Positions 33,212 through 43,500 are shown, numbered from the stretch's first letter. The stretch: DNA of 64,000 bases from Nonomuraea rhodomycinica (GCF_013363995.1 NZ_JABWGO010000007.1:62001-126000), one strand, 5' to 3'. Program-made: numbers and translations. Notes: generated by a model not told the origin, from the letters alone.

Positions 33212-33862
33212 ATGAGCGAGATCGTTGTGTTCGGCGCCGGTGGCCGCGCGGGGCGGGCCACGGTGGCCGAGGCGGCCGGACGGGGCCATCGGGTCACCGC
33301 GGTGGTCCGCGACCCGGCCCGCCACCCCCACCTCGGCGGTGACCGCGTGACAGTGGTCGCCGGCGACGTCACCAGCGCCGAGGACGTCGCGCGGATCGCG
33401 GCCGGCCACGACGCGGCCGTGAACACCGCGCTCCGCCTCGACATGCCGTCGCTGGACTTCCTGCCGGTCGCGACCGCCGCGCTGGCCGACGGCCTGGGCC
33501 GGGCCGGCGTGAAGCGGCTGGTGCTGGTCGGCATCGGCACCACGCTGGAGAGCGCCCCCGGCGTGCTGGTCCACGACGCGCCCGGCTTCCCGGCGGAGCA
33601 CCGGGCCTTCTCGCTCGGCCACCTGGCCGCGGTGGAGGCGCTGCGCGACGCCGACCCCGCCCTCGACTGGGTGGTGCTCGCCCCGCCGCCCGCCATGCTG
33701 GACGCCGACGCCCCGCGCACCGGGAAGTACCGGATCGGCGGCTCGGCGGTCCTGCCCGACGCGGACGAGCGGCTGTTCGCGTACGCCGATCTGGCGGTGG
33801 CGCTGGTCGACGAGGCCGACAACCCCCGGCACCACCGCGCGCTGGCGGCCGTCGGCTACTGA
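33212..33862 (+). CDS. NAD(P)H-binding atypical SDR protein
   Basis: A 216-residue Rossmann protein. It starts MSEIVVFGAGGRAGRATVAE, the short NAD(P)-binding glycine motif of the NmrA/atypical-SDR group. Then come GDVTSAEDVARI, GVKRLVLVGIGTTL and LDWVVLAPPPAML. No YxxxK active site is present, so it may be a redox sensor or a flavin-reductase-like enzyme. Divergent HxlR/NAD(P)-binding pairs like this are common in actinomycetes and respond to reactive electrophiles or quinones; the inducer here is unknown. Confidence 0.88.
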   Translation: MSEIVVFGAGGRAGRATVAEAAGRGHRVTAVVRDPARHPHLGGDRVTVVAGDVTSAEDVARIAAGHDAAVNTALRLDMPSLDFLPVATAALADGLGRAGVKRLVLVGIGTTLESAPGVLVHDAPGFPAEHRAFSLGHLAAVEALRDADPALDWVVLAPPPAMLDADAPRTGKYRIGGSAVLPDADERLFAYADLAVALVDEADNPRHHRALAAVGY

Positions 33863-33867
33863 GCTGG

Positions 33868-34992
33868 TCACCGCAGGGCGGCGGCGAAGGCGCGGACGTC
33901 CTCGACCAGGAGGTCAGGCGCCTGCAGCGAGGCGAAGTGCCCGCCCCGGTCGTACTCGGTCCACCTGACGATCGCGAACTGCCGCTCGGCGAGCGTGCGG
34001 ATGGTGCTGTCGCCGGGGAAGAGCGCGACGGCGGTCGGCGCCTCGACGCGCGGGCCGCCGCCGAAGGCCGCCCTCGCCTCCCTGTAGAGGCGCATCGACG
34101 ACCCGGCGGTACAGGTCAGCCAGAACGTGGTGACGTTCGTGAGGATCGCGTCGCGCCCGACCGGGGCCTGCACGGCGCGGGCGGGGTCGTAGTCGACGAA
34201 CCATTCGAGGTTCCAGGCGAGCAGGCCGAGGGGCGAGTCGGTGAGGGCGTAGGCGAGGGTCTGCGGCCGGGTCGACTGGATGGTGGCGTAGCCGGACCGC
34301 TCGCGCCACTTCTCGGCGGTGGCCCGGGCCTTGGCCAGCTCCTCCGGGGTGAGCCCGGAGGTCTTGGGGGCGGGCGTGGAGGCGGTCACCATGGCGTTGA
34401 GGTGGACGCCCATGACCTGTTCCGGCGCCACCCGGGCGACCTCGGGCGAGATCAGCGACCCGAAGTCGCCGCCCTGCACGAGATAACGGTCGTAGCCGAG
34501 GCGGCGCATCAGCTCGGCCCAGGCGCGGGCGATCCGGGTGACGTCCCAGCCCCGCTCGCGGGTGGGTCCGGAGAAGCCGAAGCCGGGCAGCGACGGCAGC
34601 ACCAGGTGGAAGGCGGGCACGCCGGCTTCGCCGGGCTCGGCCAGCGGGCGGGCGATGTCCAGGAAGTCGGCGACGGTGCTCGGCCAGCCGTGGGTGACGA
34701 GCAGCGGCACGGCGTCCGGCTCGGGGGAGCGTACGTGGGCGAAGTGGATGTTCTGCCCGTCGATCTCGGTGGTGAACTGCGGCAGCTCGTTGAGCCGGCG
34801 CTCCTGCGCCCGCCAGTCGTACCCGTCGCGCCAGTACGCGGCCAGCTCCCTCAGATAGCCGGAGGCGACGCCGTAGTCCCAGCCGGCGCCGGGCAGCTCG
34901 TCGGGCCAGCGGGCCGCGTCGAGCCGGCGCGCCAGCTCGTCCAGGTCGGGCTGGGGGACGTCGATGCGGAACGGCGTGATGTCGTGGCTCAT
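33868..34992 (-). CDS. Epoxide hydrolase (EHN domain, alpha/beta hydrolase)
   Basis: A 374-residue protein with the typical N-terminal epoxide-hydrolase cap (FRIDVPQPDLDELARRLDAA, WPDELPGAGWDYG). The HGxP oxyanion motif is in LLVTHGWPSTVADFLD. The nucleophile is an aspartate in LVQGGDFGSLIS, as expected for epoxide hydrolases rather than esterases. The histidine is in DRGGHFASLQAPDLL near the end. It converges with the NAD(P)-binding gene across only 5 bases. Its natural epoxide is unknown. Confidence 0.9.
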   Translation of the reverse strand: MSHDITPFRIDVPQPDLDELARRLDAARWPDELPGAGWDYGVASGYLRELAAYWRDGYDWRAQERRLNELPQFTTEIDGQNIHFAHVRSPEPDAVPLLVTHGWPSTVADFLDIARPLAEPGEAGVPAFHLVLPSLPGFGFSGPTRERGWDVTRIARAWAELMRRLGYDRYLVQGGDFGSLISPEVARVAPEQVMGVHLNAMVTASTPAPKTSGLTPEELAKARATAEKWRERSGYATIQSTRPQTLAYALTDSPLGLLAWNLEWFVDYDPARAVQAPVGRDAILTNVTTFWLTCTAGSSMRLYREARAAFGGGPRVEAPTAVALFPGDSTIRTLAERQFAIVRWTEYDRGGHFASLQAPDLLVEDVRAFAAALR

Positions 34993-35112
34993 GGACGGCG
35001 AGATTAGGAGGAGATGCGGTCGATCCGCTTCCGCATTGCGAGGCCGGCGGTGATCGTGAACTATTAAGAAGGTTTACTTATCAATTTCCGTCCTAGGGAG
35101 AGGCGGCGAGGG

Positions 35113-35661
35113 ATGAGGCGGACGGCCCCGGCGCTCGTCCTGATGGCGGCCCTGCTGCTCGCGCTGCCGGGCTGCGGCGCCCGCGGGACCCCGGCTCCCG
35201 CGGCCGGTCCGGTGAACGCCCAGGACGTGATGTTCACGCAGATGATGATCCCGCACCACCGCCAGGGCATCGAGATCGCGAAGCTGGGCGCCGCCCGGGC
35301 CCGCTCGCCCGAGGTGCGGACCCTCGCCGCGGCCGTCGCGGCCACGCAGCAGGACGAGGTCGAGACGATGCTGCGCTGGCTGTACGCCTGGGAGCAGCCG
35401 CTCACCGCCCCCTCCGGTGCGCACGACCATCACGGCGGGATGCCGGAGACCGACCGCGCGCGCATCGCGGCGCTGGCCAGGTCGAAGGCGTTCGACCGGG
35501 ACTTCCTCAACCTGCTCGCCGCCCACCAGGACGACGCGGTCCAGCTCGCCGGGACCGAGGTGGCGCGCGGGGCCAACCCGGAGGTCAGGAACTGGGCGGA
35601 GCGGGTGCGCGAGTCCCGCCGCGCCCAGATCGCCCAGATGAGGAGCCTGCTCCACCAGTGA
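35113..35661 (+). CDS. DUF305 family lipoprotein
   Basis: A 182-residue protein with a lipoprotein signal (LVLMAALLLALPGC). It then shows the DUF305 pattern: VMFTQMMIPHHRQGIEIAKL, a central histidine-rich patch (AHDHHGGMPE), and FLNLLAAHQDDAVQLA. Two H-x-x-M/H motif pairs on a four-helix bundle suggest metal (perhaps copper) handling at the cell surface, but the family role is not settled. It is divergent from the epoxide hydrolase gene. Confidence 0.9.
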   Translation: MRRTAPALVLMAALLLALPGCGARGTPAPAAGPVNAQDVMFTQMMIPHHRQGIEIAKLGAARARSPEVRTLAAAVAATQQDEVETMLRWLYAWEQPLTAPSGAHDHHGGMPETDRARIAALARSKAFDRDFLNLLAAHQDDAVQLAGTEVARGANPEVRNWAERVRESRRAQIAQMRSLLHQ

Positions 35662-35722
35662 CGCGGAGATCAGTGACGCGGAGATCAGTGACGCGGAGAT
35701 CAGTGACACGGAGGTCAGCGAG
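35657..35722. repeat. 15-base tandem repeat across two converging gene ends
   Basis: The unit AGTGACGCGGAGATC is repeated at 35657, 35672 and 35687, with a diverged copy at 35702 and a partial fifth. The first copy contains the DUF305 stop, and the last contains the stop of the converging hydrolase gene. Confidence 0.9.
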
Positions 35723-36827
35723 TGACCCTGGTCGCGAAGTCGCGTAACGCCCGCTCGTAGCGGCCCGGGTCGGTGTTCCACGAGCCGACGTGGCCGCCGC
35801 CCCGGGTCCGTACGAGCGTCACCAGGTCGGGCCGCGCCGCGGCGAACCGCAGCGCCGGCCCGACCGGCACCGACGCGTCGGCGTCGTCCACGAACAGCAG
35901 CACCGGCGTGCGGAACTCCCGCGCGTGCCGCACGTGGTCGACGTCGTCGAGGGAGGCGCCCGTGCGGCGCTCGACCACGAACTTGCCCACCGAGGCCAGC
36001 CACCGCGGCACCCCGCGCTGGTCGGCGCCGAGGTCGATGGGCGCGTTCCAGTCGAGCACCGGGCTGTCGAGGATCAGCCCCTTGACCGGCGCCCCGGGCA
36101 TCCGGCGCACGGTCATCGGCGCGATGCCGCCGCCCATGGAGAACCCGTGGAGCAGCACCCCGGTCGCCCCCTGGCCGCGGGCGTAGGAGATGGCCGCGGC
36201 CACGTCCCGCCACTCGGTCGCCCCGAGGTGGAACAGGCCGTCGCCGGCGGGCGCGCCCGCGTCGTTGCGATAGCTGATCCCGAGCACCGGCATCCCCAGG
36301 CTGTGGAAGAGCGGCACGAACCGCAGCGCCTCCGCCGCGGTGGCGTTGCGGCCGTGGACGGCGATCACCCAGGTCGTGGAGGAGCCCTCGGTGCGCCAGG
36401 CGGGCAGGTCGCCGAGCTCGCCGGGCACGCTCACCTTCCGGTACGGCAGGCCGAGCGCCGTGCCGGGATCCTCGTGCCCCCACATCCACCGGTCGAGGTA
36501 GGCCCGCACGCCGGGCCGCAGCGTGCCGCGCCGCACCTTCTCCACGCGCCGCACCACGCTCCCGCCGCCGGTGGAGACGACCGCGCCGAGCGTGGCGTTG
36601 CCGCCGTCCCAGGTGAGCCCGTACGTGCCGGGCGCCGCGGTGTCGTCGCCGCCCCGCAGCGTCACCAGGTCGCCCGTGTACGCCACCACCTCCAGCGGGT
36701 ACGAGGACCCGTGCGAGGGCTCGATCACCAGGCCGGAGTAGTACCACCCGGCCGCGCCCACGCCGGTGACGGACAGCACGAGGAGGACCGCGAGCACCCA
36801 CGCCAGGACACGCCTGAGACGCTTCAT
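35715..36827 (-). CDS. Membrane-anchored alpha/beta hydrolase
   Basis: A 370-residue protein. The N-terminal helix (RVLAWVLAVLLVLSVTGVGAAG) is an uncleaved anchor or a signal. The hydrolase domain starts near residue 145: VIAVHGRNATAAEALRF is the oxyanion region, LHGFSMGGGIAPM holds the nucleophile serine, LLFVDDADASVPV the acid, and RGGGHVGSWNTDP the histidine. The architecture is that of the YqkD/FrsA-like peptidase S9/S15-type hydrolases. The substrate is unknown. Confidence 0.88.
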   Translation of the reverse strand: MKRLRRVLAWVLAVLLVLSVTGVGAAGWYYSGLVIEPSHGSSYPLEVVAYTGDLVTLRGGDDTAAPGTYGLTWDGGNATLGAVVSTGGGSVVRRVEKVRRGTLRPGVRAYLDRWMWGHEDPGTALGLPYRKVSVPGELGDLPAWRTEGSSTTWVIAVHGRNATAAEALRFVPLFHSLGMPVLGISYRNDAGAPAGDGLFHLGATEWRDVAAAISYARGQGATGVLLHGFSMGGGIAPMTVRRMPGAPVKGLILDSPVLDWNAPIDLGADQRGVPRWLASVGKFVVERRTGASLDDVDHVRHAREFRTPVLLFVDDADASVPVGPALRFAAARPDLVTLVRTRGGGHVGSWNTDPGRYERALRDFATRVTR

Positions 36828-36883
36828 GGCCGGGAAAATACTCTCCTTAAAGACATGAAGCCCTCATAGACGCGAAGCGCGTT

Positions 36884-36900
36884 AAGTGATTAGATCACTT
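36884..36900. promoter_or_regulatory. 17-bp palindromic operator of the GntR regulator
   Basis: AAGTGATTAGATCACTT is a perfect palindrome (AAGTGAT / ATCACTT around TAG). It ends 3 bases before ATG 36904 and overlaps TAGATC, a possible -10 for a leaderless mRNA. A 15/17 match recurs at 49326-49342 upstream of the DUF4185 operon. Confidence 0.75.
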
Positions 36901-36903
36901 GAT

Positions 36904-37605
36904 ATGTCCGAGGTGGTGCGGCCAACCCTGTCCGACGCTCTGACCGAGCGCATGCTGGAGCTCATCCGTGCCGGTGGGCTCCGGCCGGGCGACCGGCTGC
37001 CCTCGACCAGGGAGCTGTCCCAGCGCTTCGCCGTCACCACCCCGACACTGCGCGAGGCGCTCCGCAGGCTCGAGGCCACCGGGGCCGTCGAGATGCGGCA
37101 CGGTTCCGGCATCTACGTCGGAGCCGACATCGAGCGTGTCGTGCTGCCCAACCCCAACATGCGTGAGATGGACGGCGAGCAGCTCCTGGAGCTGCTCGGC
37201 GCCCGCGTGGTCATCGAGCCCCCGCTCGCGGCCATGGCGGCCCGGCGCGCCGCTGGCGCCGAGCTCGCGGCGCTGGAGCGGGTGCTGGACGAGGCCGCCC
37301 GGCACCTGCGCGGCGAGGACGCCGAGCTGCACGAGACCAACATGACCTTCCACCGGGCCACCGCGCGGCTGGCCGGCAACAGCGTGCTGCACGAGATCGT
37401 CGACTCGCTGCTCACGGTCCACGGGCCCGAGCAGCGGGCGATCCTGCAGATCTTCGACGACCGCCGCCGGGACTACGAGGAGCACCGGGCGATCCTGGAG
37501 GCCATCGTCGCGGGCGACGCGGCGGCGGCCGAGGAGCGCATGCGGGCTCACCTGGTGGACGTCAAGACCGTAGTCGAGCAGAGGTTGCACAACCCCCCCA
37601 AGTGA
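36904..37605 (+). CDS. FadR-type GntR-family transcriptional regulator
   Basis: A 233-residue protein from ATG 36904; GTG 36886 is in frame but lies in the operator. The winged helix is at 1-70: LTERMLELIRAGGLRPGDRL, PSTRELSQRFAVTTPTLREA, LRRLEATGAVEMRHGSGIYV. The FCD ligand domain follows, with metal-site features: D/H residues in ELHETNMTFHRATARLAGN, and YEEHRAILEAIVAGD, then MRAHLVD. FCD regulators bind sugar acids and related carboxylates, which fits the downstream dehydratase. The sugar-binding protein gene starts 18 bases after the stop. I infer it is a local repressor that acts on both glycan operons. Confidence 0.92.
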   Translation: MSEVVRPTLSDALTERMLELIRAGGLRPGDRLPSTRELSQRFAVTTPTLREALRRLEATGAVEMRHGSGIYVGADIERVVLPNPNMREMDGEQLLELLGARVVIEPPLAAMAARRAAGAELAALERVLDEAARHLRGEDAELHETNMTFHRATARLAGNSVLHEIVDSLLTVHGPEQRAILQIFDDRRRDYEEHRAILEAIVAGDAAAAEERMRAHLVDVKTVVEQRLHNPPK

Positions 37606-37622
37606 AACAAGGAGGCCGGGGC

Positions 37623-38873
37623 ATGATCCGGTCAGGCATGGCCACGCTCGGCGTGGCAGCCCTCTTCCTCGCCGCCTGTGGCGGCACCGGCGGCGGAACC
37701 CCGCAGAAGAAGACCGAGCTGACGCTCTACAACGACAAGGGCGCCTGGACCAAGTACTTCGACGAGATGGGCGCGCTGTCCAAGCAGCAGATCGGCCTCG
37801 GCATGAAGCCGACGGGCTACACCGACTCGGCGCAGTACCAGGCGTTCATCAAGGCGTCGTTCCGCACCAACGTCAAGCCGGACCTGTTCACCTGGCAGAC
37901 CGGGGGGATGCTGGCGGAGATCGTCAAGCAGAAGCAGGTGGCCGACACCACGGCCCTCTGGCAGGAGGCGATCAAGGCCGGCGACCTGTCGCAGGACCTC
38001 GCGCCGTACTACACGATCGACGGCAAGCAGTACTGCGTGCCGATGAACGTCGCCTACTGGGGGATGTTCTACAACAAGAAGCTCTTCGACCAGCACGGCC
38101 TGAAGCCCCCCACGACCTGGGACGAGCTGGTCAAGGCCGCCGCCACGCTGAAGAAGGCCGGGGTCACGCCCTTCTACCACACCAGCGTGCTGTTCTCCTT
38201 CGTCTGGTTCGAGCAGCTCATGGCCGGCTCCGACCCCGACCTGTACGACCGGCTGTCCACCGGCAAGGCCAAGTACACCGATCCGGGCGTGGTCCAGGTG
38301 ATGGAGAAGTGGAAGGAGCTCATCGACGCCGGATATTTCGTGAACCCGGGTGACAAGACCGACCCGGGGGACGTGATGAAGAACGGCAAGGCCGCGATGA
38401 TCTCGTTAGGCACCTGGTTCAACACCAGCATGACCCAGCGGAACATGAAGGCCGGCACCGACTACGGCTTCTTCGTGATCCCCAACGTCAACCCCGCCCT
38501 CCCCAAGACCTCCGTGATCTTCGAGAGCGGCCCGCTGTGCTCCCTCGCCAAGGCCGCCGACCCGGACGCCAGCACGAAGTACCTCAAGTGGTGGACCACC
38601 GCCGAGGCCCAGGAGAAGTGGGCCACCACCCGCGGCGACGTGAGCGCCAACCCCAAGGTCGAGATCAAGGACGAGGCGCTCGGCCAGATCACCAAGGACG
38701 CGGGCAGCGGCAAGTACCGCCTGGTCAACCGCTACTTCGAGGCCACGCCGCCGCCCGTCCTGACGGCCGCCCTCGACGGCTTCGGCAAGTTCGTCACCGA
38801 GCCCGGCACGTACAAGGACGTGCTGGCGACGATCCAGAAGGAGGCCGACGAGTACTGGAGCACCCACCAGTGA
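37623..38873 (+). CDS. Sugar ABC transporter substrate-binding lipoprotein (family 1)
   Basis: A 416-residue protein from ATG 37623, preceded by aaggagg (37609-37615). The lipoprotein signal is ATLGVAALFLAACGG. The family-1 pattern is clear: KPDLFTWQTGGMLAEIVKQK, DGKQYCVPMNVAYWGMFYNK, PPTTWDELVKAAATLKKAGV, GKAAMISLGTWFN. It delivers a sugar or oligosaccharide to the permeases encoded next. No ATPase gene is present in the operon, so a shared MsiK-type ATPase encoded elsewhere is expected. Confidence 0.93.
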   Translation: MIRSGMATLGVAALFLAACGGTGGGTPQKKTELTLYNDKGAWTKYFDEMGALSKQQIGLGMKPTGYTDSAQYQAFIKASFRTNVKPDLFTWQTGGMLAEIVKQKQVADTTALWQEAIKAGDLSQDLAPYYTIDGKQYCVPMNVAYWGMFYNKKLFDQHGLKPPTTWDELVKAAATLKKAGVTPFYHTSVLFSFVWFEQLMAGSDPDLYDRLSTGKAKYTDPGVVQVMEKWKELIDAGYFVNPGDKTDPGDVMKNGKAAMISLGTWFNTSMTQRNMKAGTDYGFFVIPNVNPALPKTSVIFESGPLCSLAKAADPDASTKYLKWWTTAEAQEKWATTRGDVSANPKVEIKDEALGQITKDAGSGKYRLVNRYFEATPPPVLTAALDGFGKFVTEPGTYKDVLATIQKEADEYWSTHQ

Positions 38874-39718
38874 CCACTCGGTCTCCGATCCTGGGCCGGT
38901 TCCGGTACGGATATGTGGCGCCCGCGGCCCTGCTGGTCGCGGGGCTGCTCTACGCCCCGTTCGTGTGGACCGCGTACCTGAGCCTGACCCGCTACGACGG
39001 CCTGGCCCCGCCCGAGTGGGCGGGCCTGGCCAACTTCGGCAAGCTCTTCGACGACCCCGCGCTGCTGACCTCCCTGCGCAACACGCTGCTCTGGGTCGTC
39101 GGCACGATGGTGCTGCCGGTGGGGCTCGGCCTGCTGGTGGCCGTCCTGTCCCACGACATCAAGGGCGGCGCGTGGTACCGGGTGCCGTTCATGCTCCCGT
39201 ACGCGCTCAGCGGCGCCGGGCTCGCCCTGGTGTGGAGCCCGATCCTGTCGCACGGCGGTATCGCCAACGTGCTGCTCGGCGTCGACACCGCGTTCCTGCA
39301 GAGCGCGCCGGTCAACACGCTGGCCATGCTGCTGGTGTGGACCTGGCAGCAGCTCGGCGTCAACACGCTGCTGTTCGTCGTGGGCCTGCAGTCGATCCCC
39401 AAGGAGCCGATCGAGGCCGCCCGGCTGGACGGCGCGTCGGGGTGGCGGCTGTTCCGGCACATCACCTGGCCGCTGATGCGCCCGCTGACCGCGGTCGTCG
39501 TGGGATTGGCGCTGGTGGCCAGCCTGAAGACGTTCGACATCGTCTGGGTGCTGACCCAGGGCGGCCCCGGGCGCAACTCCGAGACGCTCGCGGTGACCAT
39601 GTACAAGGAGACGTTCGTGGCCAGCGACTACGGCTACGGCTCCGCGGTGGCGGTCATGCTGACCGTCGTCACCGGCCTGGCCTCCTACCTCTATCTCAAG
39701 AGGCAGGTCGCCTCATGA
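38870..39718 (+). CDS. Carbohydrate ABC transporter permease (MalF/UgpA type)
   Basis: A 282-residue permease from GTG 38870, which overlaps the SBP stop by 4 bases. It has six helices. The first is YVAPAALLVAGLLYAPFVWT. The EAA loop contacting the ATPase is EAARLDGASGWRLFRHITWP. The last part TQGGPGRNSETLAVTMYKET is typical of the CUT1 MalF branch. Confidence 0.93.
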   Translation: MTTRSPILGRFRYGYVAPAALLVAGLLYAPFVWTAYLSLTRYDGLAPPEWAGLANFGKLFDDPALLTSLRNTLLWVVGTMVLPVGLGLLVAVLSHDIKGGAWYRVPFMLPYALSGAGLALVWSPILSHGGIANVLLGVDTAFLQSAPVNTLAMLLVWTWQQLGVNTLLFVVGLQSIPKEPIEAARLDGASGWRLFRHITWPLMRPLTAVVVGLALVASLKTFDIVWVLTQGGPGRNSETLAVTMYKETFVASDYGYGSAVAVMLTVVTGLASYLYLKRQVAS

Positions 39719-40524
39719 TCAGGCGCGCCGTGCTCGTGGTGCTGGGCCTGGTCTGGCTGTACCCGACGTACCTGCTGCTGGTCAACGCCGCGCGCCCGGC
39801 CGCGTCGTACGACCCGGCCACCGCCTGGGCGCCCTCCGGCGACTTCGCGCTGTTCGCCAACTTCGCCGCGGCGCTGGACAAGGCCGACCTGGGCGCCAGC
39901 CTGGCCAGCACCGCGCTCTACAGCGTGGTGTCGCCGCTGCTCGGCGTCGTCATCGGGGCCATGGCCGGGTACACCATCGTGGTGCTGCGGTTGCGTCACG
40001 GCTTCTGGTGGTTCCTGCTCATCTTCGGCGGCACGGTGTTCCCGTCGCAGATGCTGCTGGTGCCGCTCTTCGTCGGCTACAGCGACGCCGGCCTGTACGA
40101 CACCAGGGCCGGCATGCTGCTCGTCTACACGGCCGTCAACGTCCCGCTGGCCGCGTTCGTGCTGCGCAACTTCTACAGCGGGGTGGCGTTCTCGATCTTC
40201 GAGGCGGCCCGGATGGACGGCGCGTCCACCTTCCGCATCTTCTGGCGCGTCTACCTGCCGATCTCGACCAGCGCGCTCGCGGCCGTGTTCATCCTGGAGT
40301 TCACCTTCATCTGGAACGACCTGCTGTTCGGCCTGACCCTGACCACGACCGAGAGCGTGCGGCCTGTGATGACCGCGCTCGCCGGCCTGATGACCGACGT
40401 CTACGCGGGCACCCCCGTGCCCGTGGGGCTGGCCGCGGGCCTGATGTGCTCGCTGCCGACGGTCCTGCTGTTCCTCGCCACCCAGCGCCTCTTCGCCCGA
40501 GGCCTGTCCCTAGGGAGTGTCTGA
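39715..40524 (+). CDS. Carbohydrate ABC transporter permease (MalG/UgpE type)
   Basis: A 269-residue permease. ATG 39715 overlaps the previous stop (ATGA). It has six helices; the EAA loop is FEAARMDGASTFRIFWRVYL, and the MalG-branch motif FIWNDLLFGLTL is present. The N-terminal first periplasmic loop is short compared with other MalG proteins. Confidence 0.93.
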   Translation: MIRRAVLVVLGLVWLYPTYLLLVNAARPAASYDPATAWAPSGDFALFANFAAALDKADLGASLASTALYSVVSPLLGVVIGAMAGYTIVVLRLRHGFWWFLLIFGGTVFPSQMLLVPLFVGYSDAGLYDTRAGMLLVYTAVNVPLAAFVLRNFYSGVAFSIFEAARMDGASTFRIFWRVYLPISTSALAAVFILEFTFIWNDLLFGLTLTTTESVRPVMTALAGLMTDVYAGTPVPVGLAAGLMCSLPTVLLFLATQRLFARGLSLGSV

Positions 40525-40525
40525 A

Positions 40526-43500
40526 TTGACCAGCCGGTTGCTGCAGCGGAGCCTGGGCTCCCCCGACTACGACGGGATCAGGCAGGCGCTGCGCAACGAC
40601 ACCTCGACCCCCGTCATCGAGCTGCGGGGGCTGGAGGTGCGGGTGGCGGTGCTGCCGCTGTTCACGCACGACGGCCGCCAGGCGGTCCGGGTGTCGAGCA
40701 CGCGCCCGCTGACGCACGTGCTGGTCGGGGTCGACAGCGCCACCGGCTCCGACGTCACGCTGCTCGTGCCCGAGGTGTCCGCGCCGCGCGCGTTCACGCT
40801 GGAGTCGCGTGACGACGAAGGACTCGTCGGCACGGCGCGGATCACGGTGACGCCGCAGCGCAAGTGGAGCGTGTTCGTCGTCCACCACTCCCACCTCGAC
40901 ATCGGCTACACCGACCCGCAGGGCACGGTGCTGCGCCACCACCTCGAATACCTCGACGCCGCGGTCCGCCTGGCCGCCGAGACCGCGTCCTGGCCGGACG
41001 ACGCGAAGTTCCGCTGGACGGTCGAGTCGTCGATGCCGGCGCTGAAGTGGCTGGCGGCCCGGCCCGCCGAGCAGGTCGAGGCGTTCGCCGCGGCGGCCCG
41101 CGAGGGCGTCATCGAGGTGACGGCCCTGCCGTTCCAGCTCCACACCGAGGCGTGCTCCACCGAGGAGCTCTACCGGCAGCTCCGCTTCACCTCCGAGCTC
41201 CAGCGCAGGTACGGCTTCGCCACGCGCTCGGCCATGCACACGGACGTGCCCGGCGCCGTGGTCGGCCTGATCGACGCGCTCGACGCGGCCGGCGTCCGCT
41301 ACCTGGCCGCGGCCCACAACTGGGCCGGCCGGTCGGTGCCGTACCTGCACGGCGGCGACAAGCTGACCCGGCCGTTCCGCTGGCGGGCGCCGAGCGGCAA
41401 GGAGCTGCTGGTCTGGTTCACCGACACCCCGCACGGCATGGCGTACATGGAGGGCAACACGGTCGGGCTGACCGACTCCTACGAGCTGGCCGACGACCTG
41501 CTGCCGCGCTACCTGGCCGCCCTGGCCACGCGGGGCTACCCGTACGGGCCGGGCACGTTCGGCTGGCAGGGGCCCGACGCGCCGCGCGAGCCGTACGAGC
41601 TGGACGTGCTGCACATGCGCGTCCAGGGCGCGCACGCCGACAACGCCGGCCCGTCCATCGTGCCCGCGGCGATCGCCCGCACCTGGAACGAGCGGTGGGC
41701 CTGGCCGCGCCTGCGCTCGGCGGTCAACAGCGACTTCTTCGAGCACGTCGAGGAGCACTACCACGACCGGCTGGCCGTCCACGAGGGCGACTGGACCGAC
41801 TGGTGGGCCGACGGGCTCGGCTCGGGCGCGCGCCCCCTCGGCTACGTGCGGCGGGCGCAGTCCGCGCTGCGGGCCGCCGAGACCCTGCACACGCTCGCCG
41901 GGGCCGACGCCACCGACCGCATCGACGCGGCGTACGACAAGGTGGCGCTGTTCAACGAGCACACCTGGGGCGCCGCCAACCCGTGGGAGGACGCCGAGGA
42001 GGCCGGCGACTCGGGCGGCCTGCAGTGGACCCGCAAGTCGTCGGGCGCCTACGACGCCCAGGACGACGCGGCCGACCTGCTGCACGCCGCCGTGCGCCGC
42101 TTCGGCGCCGCGCTGGCGCGGGAGGGCGAGCTGCCCGACGGCACGCTGGCGTCGTTCGCCGTGTTCAACCCCGCGACGCGGGCCCGCACCGACCTGGTGC
42201 GCGCGTTCCTGCCGCGCGACGTGGTGGCCGCCGACGTGCCGATCGCGCTCGTGGACGCGCGGACCGGCGAGACGCTCGCCCACCACGAGGAGTACGTCCA
42301 CCCGGAGGACTGGCCGACCCGGCCCATCGGGCGGCACCTGCACGCCGTGGTGCCCGACGTCCCCGGCAACGGCTACGCCCGGATCGACGTGGTCACGGCC
42401 GAGCGCCAGGCCGCCGAGCCGGTCGAGGCCGATCCCGGCGGGGTCATCGAGAACGAGTTCTACCGGGTGACGTACGACGTCCGCGAGGGCTACATCGGCT
42501 CGATCTTCGACAAGGTCGCCGGCCGGGAGCTGGTCAACCGCGACGCGGCGGCCGGCTTCGGCCAGTACGTCCACGACAGCTACGCCACCGCCCCGCACTT
42601 CAACCACCTGTCCGGGCACGTGGGCGCGCACGACCGCACCCTGCTCGGCGACCGGGCGATCGGCCGGGGCGCCACGATCGTCAAGGCGCAGCGCACGGCC
42701 GTGAGCGAGCGGCTGGTCGTCGAGCTCCACGGCAAGGGCGTCGACTGGCTGCGCACCACGATCGAGCTGCACCGCGGCGTCCCCCGGCTGGACCTGACCT
42801 ACCAGCTCGCCAAGCAGGGCACCCCGGCGAAGGAGGCGGTCTTCCTGGCCTTCCCGTTCGCCACCGGCCCGGCGACCGCGTGGGAGCTGACCGGCGGCGT
42901 CGGCGGGCGCGACGTGCCGCAGGTGCCGGGCTCGGCGGCGTACATGCTGCCCATCCGCCACTGGATCGCCTTCGACGACCCCGAGCTGACCGTCGCCTGG
43001 GCCACCCTGGAGGCGCCGCTGGTGCAGCTCGGCACCATCCACATGCCGTACGCGCCGTTCCCGCCGACGCTGGAGCAGGAGGACGGCACGGTGTACTCCT
43101 GGGCGCTCAACAACATCTGGGACACCAACTTCCCGTCGCAGCAGCAGGGCGAGACCACCTTCCGCTACGCGGTCATGTCGCAGGCGGGCGCCGACGGCCG
43201 GCGGCTGGGCGCGCTCGCGGCCTCCGGGCTGACCGAGCCGTTCGCGGGCGTGCTCGTCACCGGGCCGACGGGCGAGGCCACGCGCTCGTACGCGTCCGTG
43301 GACCACCCGGACGTGCTGATCACCTCGATCGGGCAGGCGGGCGCGGAGCGGGTCGTCCGCCTCCAGTCGCTGGCCGCCGAGCCGGTCGAGGTCACGCTCA
43401 CCGTGCCCGGCCTGCGCTCGGCCGAGGTCAGCGCGGGGCTGGAGCGCGGGCGCGAACCCGCCGAGGTGACGGGCGAATCGGTCAAGGTACGGCTGCCCGC

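Noticed and set aside
40307..43306. Minus-strand open frame of 999 codons opposite the GH38-like gene
   Set aside because: Mirror frame of a clear coding region; no family resemblance, histidine/arginine-rich noise.
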